Below, piece by piece: positions 13,638 to 28,000 of a stretch of 64,000 nucleotides of DNA. Under the pieces are notes generated by a model. It was not told the origin of the DNA and made no database searches. It saw only the letters and a list, made by a program, of their open reading frames with translations. Position numbers and translations under genes: made by a program. The DNA lies in NCBI RefSeq assembly GCF_000972845.2, contig NC_040012.1, forward strand, positions 11,468,930 through 11,532,929, in the 5' to 3' direction. The DNA comes from Larimichthys crocea (taxonomy: Eukaryota > Chordata > Actinopteri > Sciaenidae). The first letter of the stretch is position 1, and each line of letters starts with the position of its first letter.

Positions 13638-15249
13638 GCATGTATAAATATATATACACCCCCTAATCTAGTAGTACGTGACCCTTAAGCCTCACCCATG
13701 GATATGTGGCAATGCACAAGCCATGATATAATGATATTCTGCTAAATTTGGGTGTGCTGTCAATAAATTCAAGTTAATATGATCCCAGGTTTGACACCTT
13801 TCAGAATAAATTGTCAACCAGCCAAGTTAGTTTGGTTTTGTTTCTCTTGTGATGTGTTCAGTTGACAGTTTAGCGTGTTGACAGTTGGTGGATGCGCGCT
13901 TATAACACCGCTGCAATCTGTTAAAAGGTAACTCAATAAAGAAGTTGAATAATGTAGCTCAAGATATTAAATGAATAATTCATGAAATAATCGCAAAAAG
14001 ACACAAGTTATCAGTACAAGTCTGCATATGGCTGATATTTTCACACTTCCATAAAACCTCAAAAATAAGTAAAAAGAAGCCAGATGTCAACGCTCAGTGA
14101 GAGACTTATTATTGCAGACAGCATCGGCTTCATGTGGTTATGTGTCATATCTGAATTGCAGCATTTAAACCCTAATATGTAGTTATTTACATATCTGATG
14201 ACATTCCTGTTCAGTGTCATCAAGTCAAAGTAACCACAAAAATCAGAGATGCTCCTTATTGAGTTTAGGTAATTATGGTTTGGGCTGTTCGATCTCCAGT
14301 AGACAAAATCTGCTGACGACCAGATGCTTAATTAAGTTATTTGACTCTGCATCTACCCAGGCCTCTCTCCCGTCTGCTTCTATCTGTCCTGATAGCAACA
14401 GACATAAAAAAGAAATCACAGAGAAATGCCACTGAACAGACATTATGTCAAGAAAAACTTTTTTTTTGCCACAGCCCTGCATTTAGTAATTTTCTGTCCA
14501 TTCTCGAGCCATCTAGGTCAGACAGTATGAACCCAGCAAAAGTTCAATGCAACCTTTATCTAAACAAACCTCACCAGGAGCTCAGCTTCCCATAAAAAAG
14601 CAAACATTACTTCTCTACTGCATGAATTTGCAGAATATGATTAATATTAGGCAACATGTGAAGCGTTTTTAACATTTCATAATAATTCTGAACATAAAAC
14701 ATGTGAAATCTCCTCCATAAAAGCTTTTCATAAGCAAGGGATCCAACAAAAATGTCAGTTAGAGTGGGTGTTATTTTCTCCAGATGGACACAAGAGGACA
14801 AATTATCCAGGATGTTCAAGTAAGGCTCTGTAGAAACAACCAAACAAACCAAACTGCTTCTATGTTGAGGACAAATTAATATGTTTAGTGCTTCTTCGTG
14901 GTTGGACTCTATGTCCAATAACTCATAGTCATCAAAAAACACTCCATGTTTGGCTTTGCAGTAGCAAATCCCCGTCCTTGAGTCAGTGCAGGCTGAAGTG
15001 TTGCATTGCTCAGCACGGGTCATATGCAACCAGAAGAATTTTCAGTGACTCATCAGCATACCAGTTAATTCACACAGTGCATCATATAATAGCTTGCTCA
15101 GTTCTTCCAGCAGTCACACAACTAGATGTGTTTTGAGACACTCTTACCAACAAGACACGTGTACAAGAAAAAATAAAGCAACATGCCCTGAAGTAAAAGT
15201 AAAACTAAAACACGAGGTGGTTTGAAGTGCTTTATCAACTAATTGCCAA

Positions 15250-15365
15250 AAGAGCAAAAAATGTCCATTATAATTGCCCAGAGCTCAAGATGGCATCTTC
15301 AAATTCACTGTCTTACCCCAACATCAGCCCAAAACATAAAAATATTCAATATACTATAATATAAA
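15250..15365. mobile_element. Internal fragment of the fish inverted-repeat element
   Basis: 'GCCCAGAGCTCAAGATGGC', 'ATCTTCAAATT' and 'CAGCCCAAAACATAAAAATA' match, in order, the body of the widespread percomorph element of which 4579-4981 is a fuller copy. Both ends are missing or too diverged to place. Confidence 0.6.
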
Positions 15366-15495
15366 CACAACTAAACAGTTTCAGAATAGTGAAAAAAAAA
15401 AAATCATGTTTAAGGGTGAATGAAAGGTTCAAATTTCTCGTTTGATTACACAAATCCTGCATACAAACGTGTGTAGATGTGTTGGAGAACAAAGA

Positions 15496-15551
15496 CTGTG
15501 CTGAATTATTCCATCTATCCAAATATGGATAGATGGAATAATTCAGCACAG
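15496..15551. repeat. Perfect 26-bp inverted repeat with a 4-base loop
   Basis: Bases 15496-15521 and 15526-15551 are exact reverse complements, separated only by AATA. Each arm begins or ends with CTGTGCTGAATTATT. The match stops abruptly at both outer ends. Such a perfect, tight palindrome in diverged non-coding DNA must be young or constrained. It could arise from template switching during replication or be the stem of a transcribed hairpin. Confidence 0.97.
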
Positions 15552-18500
15552 GTCAACCCGTCCTTTGGGGGCTCTATCTGATGAGATCTGATCCCTTTTT
15601 TGTCAGAAATCGGGATGTCTAGTCCTGGACGAGTTGCAGACAAAAGGGTCTGAGCCAGCGGTCAATGTGATATAGGGACAATTATCTGCACAGAGGCTTC
15701 AGAGATATCGAAGAGGATGGAGTGGAGAAAAAAAAAAGATGGGTTATAATCCCAGAAAATGATTTAGATTGATTCAGTCAGACAAGTAGTGTTAAGAGGC
15801 TTCCTAGACAGCAGACTCACCCTCACTACCCCAATTCCTGACCCTCCATCACAACATGACACCACTACAATACCTTGTCCCTAACCCCTCCTCGACAAAA
15901 CTCCCATTACATCCATCTCCTCTGGGCATTGCACTCAACTGACACCCATCCAAGCAGGGGCAAAGGCCTGCGTGTGGGGAAATTCACACATTCAGAGAGT
16001 ACCACACATACACACTCGCACAGATCTACTCCAGCCACCTACTTGTATTACATAACACATGCCACTGCCTACCCATCCACCACCAGATCTGCACTCCACT
16101 CAGCCACCGACGGAGATGCATCACCAGAGCTCTTACACGCTGCAGAAGTATAGCAATGCACCTCATATTTCTCTGCTTGGAAGACTCGTATCACGACACA
16201 AGCACACGTCTTCTGGGCTGCTGATGCTAAATGACCTCTGTCTGTCCTGACCGTGTCAAACTGAGATTTGAGTCAGATGGACTTTTACCAAAACGTGACA
16301 TCTGACAGTCCATGAGTAAGCGTGTGGCCAGAGGATTTGTTTTAAATGTTTACCACTAATCATGCCCAAGTTCTCATTCTCCAGCCCACTAAAGGTACGG
16401 TCCTGTTTACTAAAAGCCCTATTGGCATAAAGGAGACCAAAGAAAGATTTGTTTTAATGGGGAAACAGACAAAATGTAGCTTTGAATTAGCCTGGGCCAA
16501 GATGAGCTGCCAGTTTTCAGCCAGATTTCATGCCAGATTCTGACACAACAAAAGATACCTTTTTTCTTTTGAAAGGTCTCTGGAAATATTTATACTACTA
16601 ACTAGTGGCTTTTCACATATTTGGCTTCAAGAGAGGCCTACACAAACATGACTAAAATGAGTTACCCTTTGTCTTTAAACATGTTTTTTTGTGCAAGTAC
16701 TTGCAACCGGACAAATAACACAGAGGTCTGTAAGTCAACAGCACAGTACTCTTAAGAAACCGATTTGCAGAGGAAATAAATGTCCTCTAAATGTCTTGCA
16801 AAGGATACAAATGGCTCACTATGCTTTAACACGGCAGCAGGGTGCATCTCTAGACACCAGTTGGTCCAATTTCACAACAGAATGGGTCCAAGAGCACAGC
16901 AGCGCCCGAGATGTACTGTGCGGCAATACAAGTGTCATAATTCCTCCTTTTTAACTGTACAGTCATTTATTTGAGGCCAGCAGTTCGTTCCAGTGTGCGA
17001 ATAGAAAATCGAGGGGAGAGCTCATCTTCTGAGAACAGTGTCAGGCTGCTGAACGGTGCACTTTTCACGCCAGACTCCTCAATGAGGAAAATCTCATCAT
17101 CCAAACCAAAGCTCTTGAGAAACTGCAGTGACACAGCCCTGAGCGAGACTCTGAATGGCTTTTACCAAAAAAACAGAGAGAGAGGGTCGGCACAGTCGCT
17201 CAGTTTACAACACTGTCTTAGAAACACTGCATTTTTTTAAAAAAACGAACCAAATGGTGCTCGGCAAACACTGTAGCATTCTGGTAACCTTTTTCTTCCA
17301 AATCTCCATAGTAACATCGCTCCTAACTGGCAAGCCGTTGAGAATATGACTCTTATGAATGATTTCTTCAGATTTTATTCACTTTTGGCTTCTGATGTTT
17401 GCCGTTGGCCTCTTGTGTCCTGAGCCTGCTATAATTTTGGCTGAACCCGGAGATAAATGTGTTGCCTTGGTGCCAGAGGCTCCACTTTTTTTTTTTTTCT
17501 TTTAACACAGGGCAACCCTCCTTACGCTCTCTCTCATGATTTATGCATATGTATACAAATACTGCAGCAATGAAGTCATTAAGCTCGCTACACACAAAAA
17601 GATATTAACTATTTTGCCCCTAGAAAAGTTAGAAAATGAAGACTGAGTGTGCACCGCTAAAGTTAGACCCCTAAAACCACATGGGTATGATGCATTATGG
17701 TTATGATTTGTGCTCACCACGAGTCATTATTTTCTTGCGAAATGGAAAAGAAAATGTTTTAATGCTTTAAAATGTTCCACAGCTCTGAACTATTATCTAA
17801 TTAATAATGCAGTTCTCAGTTACGGGCAGCGTTTGGTGTATGCACCACTAACAATAGGGTCCATTCAAACCTAAATGTTAAAGCTATAGTTTAAAAATCC
17901 CATAAGGGAAACAAAAACAAATGCAGACATGAAAAGAGTGGATGACATTCAAAGCCTAGGAGTGCCACAGGAAGTAGATCCTGACAGCTTGGAGCCAAAG
18001 TCCTGTCCTAATGGAAGTTGTTCTGAAAACCCCCTCAGATGTCGGGTCCAAAATGGGAACTGTGATTGTGTTCCTCGAGGGGTTGTTGTACATGCACATG
18101 TACATGCAGTTCACATACCCCACCACATGACACGAGTCCTGGGTCATGGCCAGGGGGATTCAGCAGTGGAACAACTTTAGGTTATTCCAGTCGGGGGAGG
18201 CAGGAAACGGGGGTATAAACAGTAAATGGGGGTCACGTTACATTTCCTCTCCAGTGATTCCCACAGAAATAAAACAGCTCTTCACAACAAACCCTCCTTA
18301 GTGTTTAGTTATGATTCACGAAACAAGTCACCAAAATATCACTGCTGATCCAGACTTAAGCTGAGTAACAGATGCTTCAGCACAGATTCAAACTATGTTT
18401 TATTAAAACCAACTGTCCACTGCAGCCTGTCCCCCCCCTCCACCCACCCCAATTGTTACAACTACCGCCATGTATTTTCCCCACAATCAGCAAGAAAATA

Positions 18501-20000
18501 AACTGGAAAACAAGCAGCTGGCATGTTGCCTGAGTGAGCTTCTTTGAAGACAGTGAACACAAGGCCAGAGGACATGTCAGAACACCATCAAAACAGTGAC
18601 ATCTGCAACAGGAATGTAGGACCTGAGTGATAACGCTCAGCTGGCCTATGTTAAACATGCTGTACTGACAAGAGGGTTAACTTCTGACAATGCTTACGCT
18701 ATTCTCAGTCCGATGAAAATAAACTAAGAAGAAGTTTATACAGAAAACGATATTCTATTTACAGCCAAGTGTGAGAGCAAATGTCAAACTGCATACACAT
18801 CTAGTCTTAACTTCTATGAATACGCCACACGATCCTACCTTTAGGGTGGCTCAAGCAAGAGTTAAGTCGAACTGATTTTATCCTCACAAAAAAAGGTGTA
18901 TATGTCATTTTTGGGGTGGTTTTACATTCTGTCTGTGGCCTGAAGGATGGGAAACGACAGAAGCATTTCAACCTTTTGCCCCACGGGATTAATTCACACA
19001 ACAAAACAGCAACTTTCATGAAAGAAACTCCACCAACCTCATATACACAAACTCAAATATGCCCTTGAAGATTGACTGACACATGTCCTTGACCTGTTAA
19101 GGGAATTACATTGAATTTCCACAGGCCTAAAACCTTTAAATAGCACATTCTCAATTACAGGAGTAACTGACTTCTAACACCAAAGCTATAACTAGCATAG
19201 ACTGTCATACTCTGCAGTGCTATGGCCTCACATACTGACGGCCACACTTCCTTTATCCGGCATTTTCCTCCTCAGTGAAGAAAATGTGCTCCCTGAGGGA
19301 AAGAAAAGTGCCTGTATGAGGTTTCTCTTCAAAAGAGAAAAGCCAACTGAGCTTCTTTTCCTAAATAACTGAATAACTAAAACAAGATCACTTCCTGCAT
19401 TTCTAAATGGCATCTTATAAAAAAAATGCTCCTGCGGTCCAGGTTGATTCTTTGCCATGATTCTCCATTCATCCCCAATTAAATGAGATCTGAATCCGCC
19501 CACAGTTGAATTTCCATAGACAAAACTGTTCTCAGATAACCATTTCTATTCTAAGGACACTTCATTCTTCACCATGATCCTCTATCCATCCCCAACCTGG
19601 ATGAGGCCAGGATCTTCCCACAGTTAGTCACGGGACTGCTGGCAGGCTGAGGGGACTTGAAGGCATATGCGCCTTTCCATCTGTTGCTCACTCACTGCTT
19701 TCCAAACCCCTTCCTCTGTCAGCAGCCATCTGCTTCCAGCCCTACCCCACTGGCAGGAAACATGAGCACTTCCACCGTAGGATATGGACGACGCACAAAT
19801 TGAAAAAAAAAAAAAAAGAGGAGCCTATGGTAAATTTAATCGACCGCTGTCTCAGACTTTAAACATAACAAGATAATGTTGATAGAAGGAATCATAAATA
19901 CCACAAGACAATACAGCCTTAGATGAAGGACCGCTACCAGAGGGATTATTTCCATTACGCATTAATCTGGCTTTTTTTCTGGAATAAATAATTAATAGTA

Positions 20001-20296
20001 AAGCTGCAGTGATTAGTCAATCGACAGAAAGTGAATCTGCAACTATTTTCCAGCTTCTCAAATGTGAAGATTTGATGCTTTTATTTGATAGTACACTGAA
20101 TATCCTCAAGTTTTGGACAGTTTGTCTGGCAAACCAAGACATCTGAAGGCTTTGGGTTGTGGGAAATCAGACTTTTTTTTCTAAAATCTTTCATTTTCAT
20201 CTGCAGAATAATTAGCAATTGAATCAATAATCAAAATAATTGTTATAGTGTCAGAAAACAGTGAAAAACTCCCAATCGCAATTTCATAATTATCAA
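20001..20296. mobile_element. Diverged copy of the fish inverted-repeat element
   Basis: The left part reads AAGCTGCAGTGATTAGTCAAT followed by a CGACAGAAAGTGAATCTGCAACTATTTT-type segment. The middle has 'TTTGGACAGTTTGTCTGGC'. The right part has 'AATCAATAATCAAAATAATTG' and 'GTCAGAAAACAGTGAAAAA'. These match, partly rearranged, the same element family as 4579-4981. The exact right end is uncertain. Confidence 0.65.
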
Positions 20297-23200
20297 TAAA
20301 GAGAGAAAAACAGCAAATTCTCACAACTGAGCTGATGAAATTAGAATATTTTTCTATTCTTGCTTGAAATTATGACTCAAATGAATTCATACTTAATGGA
20401 CTACGTAGATGGTTCAGCTCTACTCTATGGTTCTGGTGTGCGATGTTTCACTACGGTGAATTAAAGAGTGTACTGCATATTATTGCTTATCTTATCACCA
20501 TATCATATAAGCATATGGAAATTGGTCATACTAGTTATAGCTAACTAGAAAATATCAACCATATCACATTACTTTATATCCAACATAAACTGTTTATCTT
20601 TCATTTAAATCTGACAAAGCTGTGTAACGCTGAACACCCACAGCTTCATGTATGTTTGGGAAACACATCTCTTGTTCTGCAGTGATTCACAATGAACTCA
20701 GCTCAGAAATTCAATTGCTCTCCTCGTCAATAAAACATTAGATCAGAACTACTCCACACTATCCATTAACAATGTCAGAATAAAAGAAACAACCCTCTAC
20801 TCTCTGCTCATAACAGATTAGGATGAGCATACTCATACATAATAAATTTTCCTTTAAAAAAAAAAAAAAAAGGGAGGAATAAAAAAAAAGTCGTAACCAG
20901 CTCACCCCCGCCCTTCCACATTCACAACAAGAAAAAAAATTAGCTGTCCATCAATGGGAGAGAGAGAGCCTTTGTTCAATAGCACAATGGAAGACATTCT
21001 GCTGTGGAGGATAGCGTCACATTCAATAAGCCAATGCTGAGGTGCTGCAGCAGAGAGAGGACAGCGGGGCTGATGCAGAAATTACACTCTGACCCTGCAG
21101 ACCTCCCAGGCCTTCAGACCGAGCCTCTGTTTACAGCTCACCAGTTCAGCTCATCGCCGCTGACCCACGGTCAAAAGTCGGGCGCAGTGTTAAAATCCAT
21201 TTCAATGGGGCTGCAATGAGCGTCAGATGAGAGAAACTGTATAGGCTAATCGCCAAACAGGGAGTCTTTTGATTGTGAGGCATGTGCAAACCCTGTTATC
21301 TGCTGTGCATCTGTTAGGGGTGAAGTCTGTTACTACTATACACCCGAGAATAAACCTATGACGTAAACTTGATGTGAAGTGTTTTCTCAACACTGCTCTC
21401 AAGAATTAAACAGGGCTGAAACCTGATACTTTTCATGCTTGACACAGAGGTGGTTCGGTTGCAACAGATGCTACACTCTGAAAATGTCTTCAAGAGAATG
21501 GGAAATCAAAAGCAGCTTATACTTTTATTAATGTCCGATTGAGGGACATGGGAGCTGCATGCAACGCAAATTAACCTACGTTACATCACATCAAAAGGCT
21601 CAACCGAGAGTGTGACAGTGGTGTTGTAGACCCCTGAGGCATGAGGCAAAGCAAAGACGATTGTTTCTCCTACAGATATAGGATCCTACAGGAGCATTCT
21701 CTCAACACAATGTGTATTTTCTAGGTAATTTGTGTTTGCTTTAACATTCACTGGTTGCACATCCTAGAGATCCACACAGAGATTGATAACATTATCATTT
21801 CTGTATAGACCTGGAATCAGGAGGCTTATAAATTTGAGGTTTCACGAGGAGTCGTGTGTTGTAACAGTTTTTTGGTAAATAAAAGTCAGGGGCAATGACT
21901 TCCTGGAGTCTTGTTGTCACCACAAACTGACATTTTTAACTTTATGTTTGTGTACAGAAGAAACAAATGATATATAGAACAATTTAAAAGGTTTATTGGC
22001 TTGAGTTATTGTAGGTGTAAGGCAGCTTAGAACAAGTAAATGTAATGTCAAATACTGTTGATAATTCAATGAAAATATTACTTCCTATTTGTATTTACAG
22101 ACCTGATAGGCTCGTTCAAGCAGATTTGTATTGAAAATACATGCACAAACAGTATCTGTAGATCCTGTATTATGAGTTATTTTAATTTTTTATACTGCTC
22201 ACAAAATTCCAAACATGAGGTGTTCGAATAAATGCGTCAGAATAATGTGAAACTAATTCATATCTACAGCTTTCTAGAGATACAGATCTCCATTTGAACA
22301 GTGTTTAATTGGTGTGTCCTCTGTGACTCTGTAAGGAAAAACAAAAACAGGCCACGGCTGGGCCTGGTCCATGCTTCACAGATGTATTTATGCGAGCCTT
22401 TATTTAGGCACAAATTCTACAAGTAGTAAATACTTACCGAGCTAGTCTATAAACACCAGCATTCCACATTAACAGCAATTTACATTGACATACCATGTAG
22501 GAGACACAGCTGGCGCTATTGACTGACATTTCTAACTCTACAGCGGTTTCTAATCCATATCCACAGATACAGTTTTGAAATATAATGAGCACATTGTGAA
22601 GATTTCACTTGCCAGAAGAAGCAACGGTATTTCCCTGACACAGATGGCCCACAGTGACAACTGTAAGCCCAGTTCCTGAAACCAAATTCAAACCTCTCAA
22701 CCACACACACACACACACAAACGTCTCAACCTTTAAACTGTTACTCGATAAAAAACCAGCATGTATTGTTGTGTTTTACACATTTTAAAGAATGATTGTT
22801 CATCCCTAGATTAAAACTACAAAAAAGGCATTATAGGGCAGCATGACAGCATGTGGTCAATAAAAATAATGTTAATTAAGATATTTCAGTGTTTTTTTAA
22901 TCTCAGTGAAGAAAATAAAATCGGCAGCGATAAAAATATGCGTTATCATCATTCTCTGCGTGTGATTAGCAGTTGAGCACTCTGCTCGTGCTCTCCTTGG
23001 CAGTTGTCTAGAAGAGAGATGCAGTGTGTACCAGGGAGCTGCTTAGGTGACACACAATGCCAGCAGAGAGCTCTGAGGCTTCAGTCTGTGTGCTTTTTGT
23101 ATCTCTCTGTGTCGTCCCTATTGCTATCTGAGCACACAATGTCCCATTGTGCAGGCTTATTAGTCCTTTCTTGAAATCCCAAGCACCCCTCTTGAGTAGC

Positions 23201-24782
23201 AGTGGATTTAGGTGACTGCCCTTGCTCTGACATTGGACTCTCAGTTGGATGCATGAACGTCAGCGTGAGCTTTTGTCGTTTTATGATATACAGAAAACAA
23301 TGTAAAATAACACTTGGCTCAAGGAAATCCCTTCAAAATACACACAGGTCAGCATCCTGGAGTCAAAGCCGTCTGTTGAGATAGTGTGATGCCACCTTGA
23401 GGCTAAAAAAAAAGAAAAAGAAAAGAAAATCAAGGAGTCAAACATTTACGTCAGCCTGTCCATCACTGACCTGTGCTGCTCCTGCCCTTTGCTTCATTCC
23501 AGTCCTGTCACACGGTCTGTAGGTGCTTCACACACCTAAATCATAACCCGCTCAACACCCCTAGAAAATTAAAGAACATTAAATAAAAGTATTCCCAAGG
23601 CATAGGCTTGTTAATGGAACACTCCCCCACAAATGAATAGCTAAAAATATAGCTGAAATCACATCACAGATGCCATCTCTGCAGCTGTCTCCATCTTAGT
23701 GATCTGGATTTTATTCTACTTACAAACCCGCACATATTTATTACCACCCAAATCAAATCCCTGACCGAACCCAGACTCCAACTGTAGTCTCAGGGGAAAC
23801 AGCACTACACTCCAATCAAGTTTTGAGTTAGTAAAAATCACATTTATAAAAATAATATTAGTTTGTTCCTCTGAATAAATGAACCTATCTGCTATGTCAA
23901 ACAATTAATTATGCAGCAAGGACATGGTATCAAATGTCTTGCCAGATGACTATTTAGTATTCATTAGCTTGGCTATGTGAACTCTGGTATATTAAAAGGA
24001 CTGCTGAGGTCAAACTTTCCAGTTGAACTAAGTACAAATTGACAGGGATGTGCACAATACATGTTGTGTAACACAGGTGGCAAACTATTACCGTTTATTT
24101 CCTTTATTCTCTCTGTGACAGTGTATGACTCGACAGATTACTGGATGAAGTCTAACCTGCTAGATCATTGCTGCAATGGTGCAATCCTCAGTTGGATTTG
24201 ACTTTCTTGGCTGACAGCTAAAAACTTTGCTCTGAAACAAACTTCAACTTTCTGCTGTATCATCATTGTTACTTCACGACAGGCTTAAAGACAGTAACAA
24301 GAAGACTGGGCAGTGAGTATTACGACAATTAAAATAATATAAATAGAATCAACACATAATACTGTCAATGAAAAGTGCAGAGTAAACACTCATCGGCCAA
24401 GTTGAGATGTTGATTCAACATGTATTGCAGATTGCATGTAATTATACTCATTTTTTTCATGTATATATTAATTTTTCCACACATTGTATCAATGATTGTG
24501 GTCTGTTCTGTCCTGAACTGAACTGTAGCAAATGTTTTTAGCTTTAGCAGCATCCTGAAGTTGTCAGGACGTCCGAAAAGTTCCACAAACTACTGAACAT
24601 GTTCCATGATTGACATGATTGCCTATGAGTGGGTTGCTCTCATGGAGATGAAGCCGAGTCCTAGGCTGCGGTCGAATAGTCAAAGTTTTTTTTTGACACT
24701 TTTCTTTGAACATCATAAAGGTCAAGGAACAATGTGAAGGAGAATTCAATAACACCGTAAAAGACGAATGTTATTGACACAA
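20297..24782. other. Intron sequence, nothing identified
   Basis: AT-rich intronic DNA with a long A run (20857-20871), a short CA repeat (22703-22719) and no open frame with coding character. Confidence 0.6.
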
Positions 24783-25072
24783 GGAATTGTAAGTGGACTG
24801 TACCTACAGTATATAGCAATCCAGCCACTCAAGGTGCTTTAACACTACACATCACATTCACCCATTCATACACTGACAACCAAGGAACTAAGGAGCTAGA
24901 AACTAATCCCATTCACAAATGCTCACATACCAATGACACAGCCTTCTGGAGCAATTGGGGGTTCAGTATCTTATCCAAGAACAATTCAATATGACATTTT
25001 GGAGCCAGGAATCAAATCACAGATCTTCTGATTAGTGGACGACCCACTCTACCTCCTGAGCCATAGCCCCCC
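24783..25072 (-). mobile_element. tRNA-derived SINE, minus strand, near full length
   Basis: Read on the minus strand, the element starts with a tRNA-like head: GGCTATGGCTCAGGAGGTAG holds an A box, and a degenerate B box near GATTTGATTCC follows. Then come the conserved body 'GTGAATGGGTGAATGTGATG' and the tail 'AAAGCACCTTGAGTGGCTGG ... CTATATACTGTAGGTACAGT'. This order is that of an abundant percomorph SINE whose 3' part resembles a LINE tail. The B box is mutated, so it is probably not transcribed on its own. Confidence 0.88.
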
Positions 25073-28000
25073 GCTATGTGGGATAGCATCATCCCCTTTT
25101 GCTTTTGCTTTTTGAAGGATGGCCCAGTGTACCCAGTGCTTAAGGAGATAAGAAAGGGAGCACTGGAGTACCTTGACTAGCTTGTCATTGCTGCTAATTC
25201 AGGAGCATTTCACTCAGTTAGGAACCTTCCTAAGCAAAAATATTATTTGACCAACAGCCTTATAGTTATTCCCAGATTAAAGACAAAGGTAAACTTAAAC
25301 ATCCATTAAAAACCTCTTACAGATTACGTCAAATCATTGTCCAGGACACTGCACTTTTTTAGCCTGGTTAATGATTGAAGTGCTGGTTTACCACACTAGC
25401 AACTCAGTCTAATCCTGAGAGATTTAGAGGAATTTTAGCAATCTGTCAGTGAAGGGTTCTCAGTCATTCTGGCCACAGGTCAAAGACATCTCAGGTGTCT
25501 TTTGCTTTTTAGTAATTTGATCACTTGCAAATTTGTTTGATCGAATTACCACAAACTGACATAGAGAAAACCAGGAGCCAGGTAGTTTTCCAGTATAGGA
25601 GGACTGATTGGTTTCTAGGCTATTGTGCAAAATACAATGAAGCTTCCATTTTTATGTGCTATGTGTACTATACTTTATGGGAAACAGCAAACAAGTTATC
25701 CAGGCATACATATTCAAATCTAATGGATTAGTAGCGAAACATCCTTAAGACTTTAACAGTGAATCCATTTGGTACTATATATTATGTCATTTGGCTTGCA
25801 CATTTCCTGGCAAGGTCATTCTCGCAGTTAGTCACAGATTAAATGCTAATTAATTTAGATCAGCTTCTGTTGACATGCGTTTTTAAAAAAGACAAAAGAG
25901 AATGTTGAAAATGTTATTTGGAATTGCAATAGGAATTGGCTCACAGGAAACCGAGCAGCACACTGAATATCAATCACTGCAAAAGGAACAATGTGAGGCA
26001 AAAGACTTGCACAGAAACCAGCGTGGTGTGCCATCATCGTAAAAAAGGTCTTACTAATCAACAAAACTACAGGCAAACCCTAGTAACAATGGGAATTCAT
26101 TTTGTAAAGGGTATAAGGCTGTAATTTCTATTCACTCTATCTTCAGCATGTTCAGCTAAATGCATGAGCCACTGGTTCCTTAGCAACAGACTCTGCAATG
26201 ATGCAAGATTGAAGAGAAACAGCTCTGCAGTTCCACAGTGCAGGTGAAGACTAGTCGGCCAAATGTCTCCTGTTGCAGCTCTTCAAAGCCTCTTGAAGTT
26301 ACAGTTATTAAGGCAACTGCATCTCATTTAACAGTATGAAAAAGCACCAGAGTGTACATCAAAGCAAATGCAATTATTTTGTACAGGACACCAAAATATG
26401 TTATGCCTTTTGACATATGGTGTTTGCTGAGGAATATCAATTCGACACCATTTTTCCATGCAGATAATGACAAGGTTTACCACCAAGCATGTTAATGTGC
26501 TATACAGATTCATAAATAAACAGTTACAGGGAGTATACTTTGTATTTCTGTACCCATTTTGTTGTTTAGCATTGGATTTTTTTTGCTTTGGGGTTAAATA
26601 TTTCCCATTTCATTCCATTTTAACATTTAAGCCTGCAGGTGTGGACACAACGCCACAACCATCACAGTCTTGTTTTTATTCTCAAGAATGCATAGCCAAA
26701 TACAGACAATGTGATATCCTACGGAGAGATTTCTAGTCTCAAAAAAACAAGCATCTGGTTTAGCATGCAGCACAGAAAGCAAGGGCTTGGTTCTTTTTGC
26801 TAATGTTTAACTATGACAGAGAGAAAAACATGTCACAGACACACCAGTTTGGCCACCAATGGACAATAGGGCAGTCCATGTGTCGTGTTTTAAGAACAAT
26901 AAAAAGGCACAGTGGACCACAGACCTGACCCAATATTCTTGACTTGTTGGCTAGCTAGTGCCAACGATCTTAAATTTAATTCAGCAGTCTTATTTTGAGG
27001 GTTGTTAAAGGGCATTCTGGGATGAAAAACTCTATAACTGATGTAGACACAACATCAACTTGAAGTTAAACACCACAAAATTGCTTTTTAAAATAGCTGA
27101 AAGCTGAGGGAGGGGTTTTCCTTTGGGTTTAGGATTTGCTCATCTTTAAGAGAGAGGAAACAAACTATTTGCATCTAAACAGATTTGTGAATGAAGCAAG
27201 TGAAGCTACAACTGTTTTTAAGGGGTATCTCATAAAAAGGATCCAGTGTGGTCCTGTCAAGATACAGAATAAAGACATGCCTTTATTTAGAAAATTATGC
27301 ATCCTGTCCTATCCTGAGACATCAAGGAAACCATCTTTTCCTCCTTGAACTTAAACACTACCTACCAGTTGATCACTTATTATCAGAGGATGGCCATTTC
27401 AGCCATTTCACTCCACGACACTAAGTTTTAAGGGCGGCGATCATTATGTTGTGCGATGCGAATCACAGCAAATATCAAAAGCCAAAACTTTGTTCAACAA
27501 TCTACCATTTACCTTCAGCATTTATTGTTTTAGCATTCAACTACATTTCCCATGAATCTTTGCCATTGTCGCACTGCCATCACCTCCTGGGAACTGTAGT
27601 TGCTGAATGCTGACAATCTAACCATTTGTTAAAATTATGTAATTTTCAAATTGCACCGCCCAGTACAGTAAAATACTGAACAAAAACACTGTTGAATGTC
27701 AACTCAAGAATTTCTGCCAAAAACCCAACTAGCGACTGGCAAATATATCTCAGAATCTACAAACAAAATATATAAAAACTGCATGCTGGTGTATTTTAAT
27801 CACTTCTGTGAGTGTTGCTTTCAAAATAAACTATAACTTGATACATTTTATTTGACCAAATGTATCTAAATCAAGATAGTGCCACCAAAGATGGTGTGGG
27901 AACCAATGGTGCAAACGTGTACATTTAAGACAGTTGCTATAATACTCCTCCAGACATGACAGTTGACTCTCATGGACAGCACACTGACTGCTATGTCACA

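Larger units (their letters stand above)
13638..20000. other. Intron sequence, no gene identified
   Basis: AT-rich intronic DNA. It contains the MITE fragment (15250-15365) and the perfect hairpin (15496-15551). A 140-codon single-exon frame on the minus strand (14607-15029) has a normal-looking amino-acid mix but no recognised domain, and I do not annotate it as a gene. Homopolymer A runs occur at 15396-15408 and 19801-19816. Confidence 0.55.
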
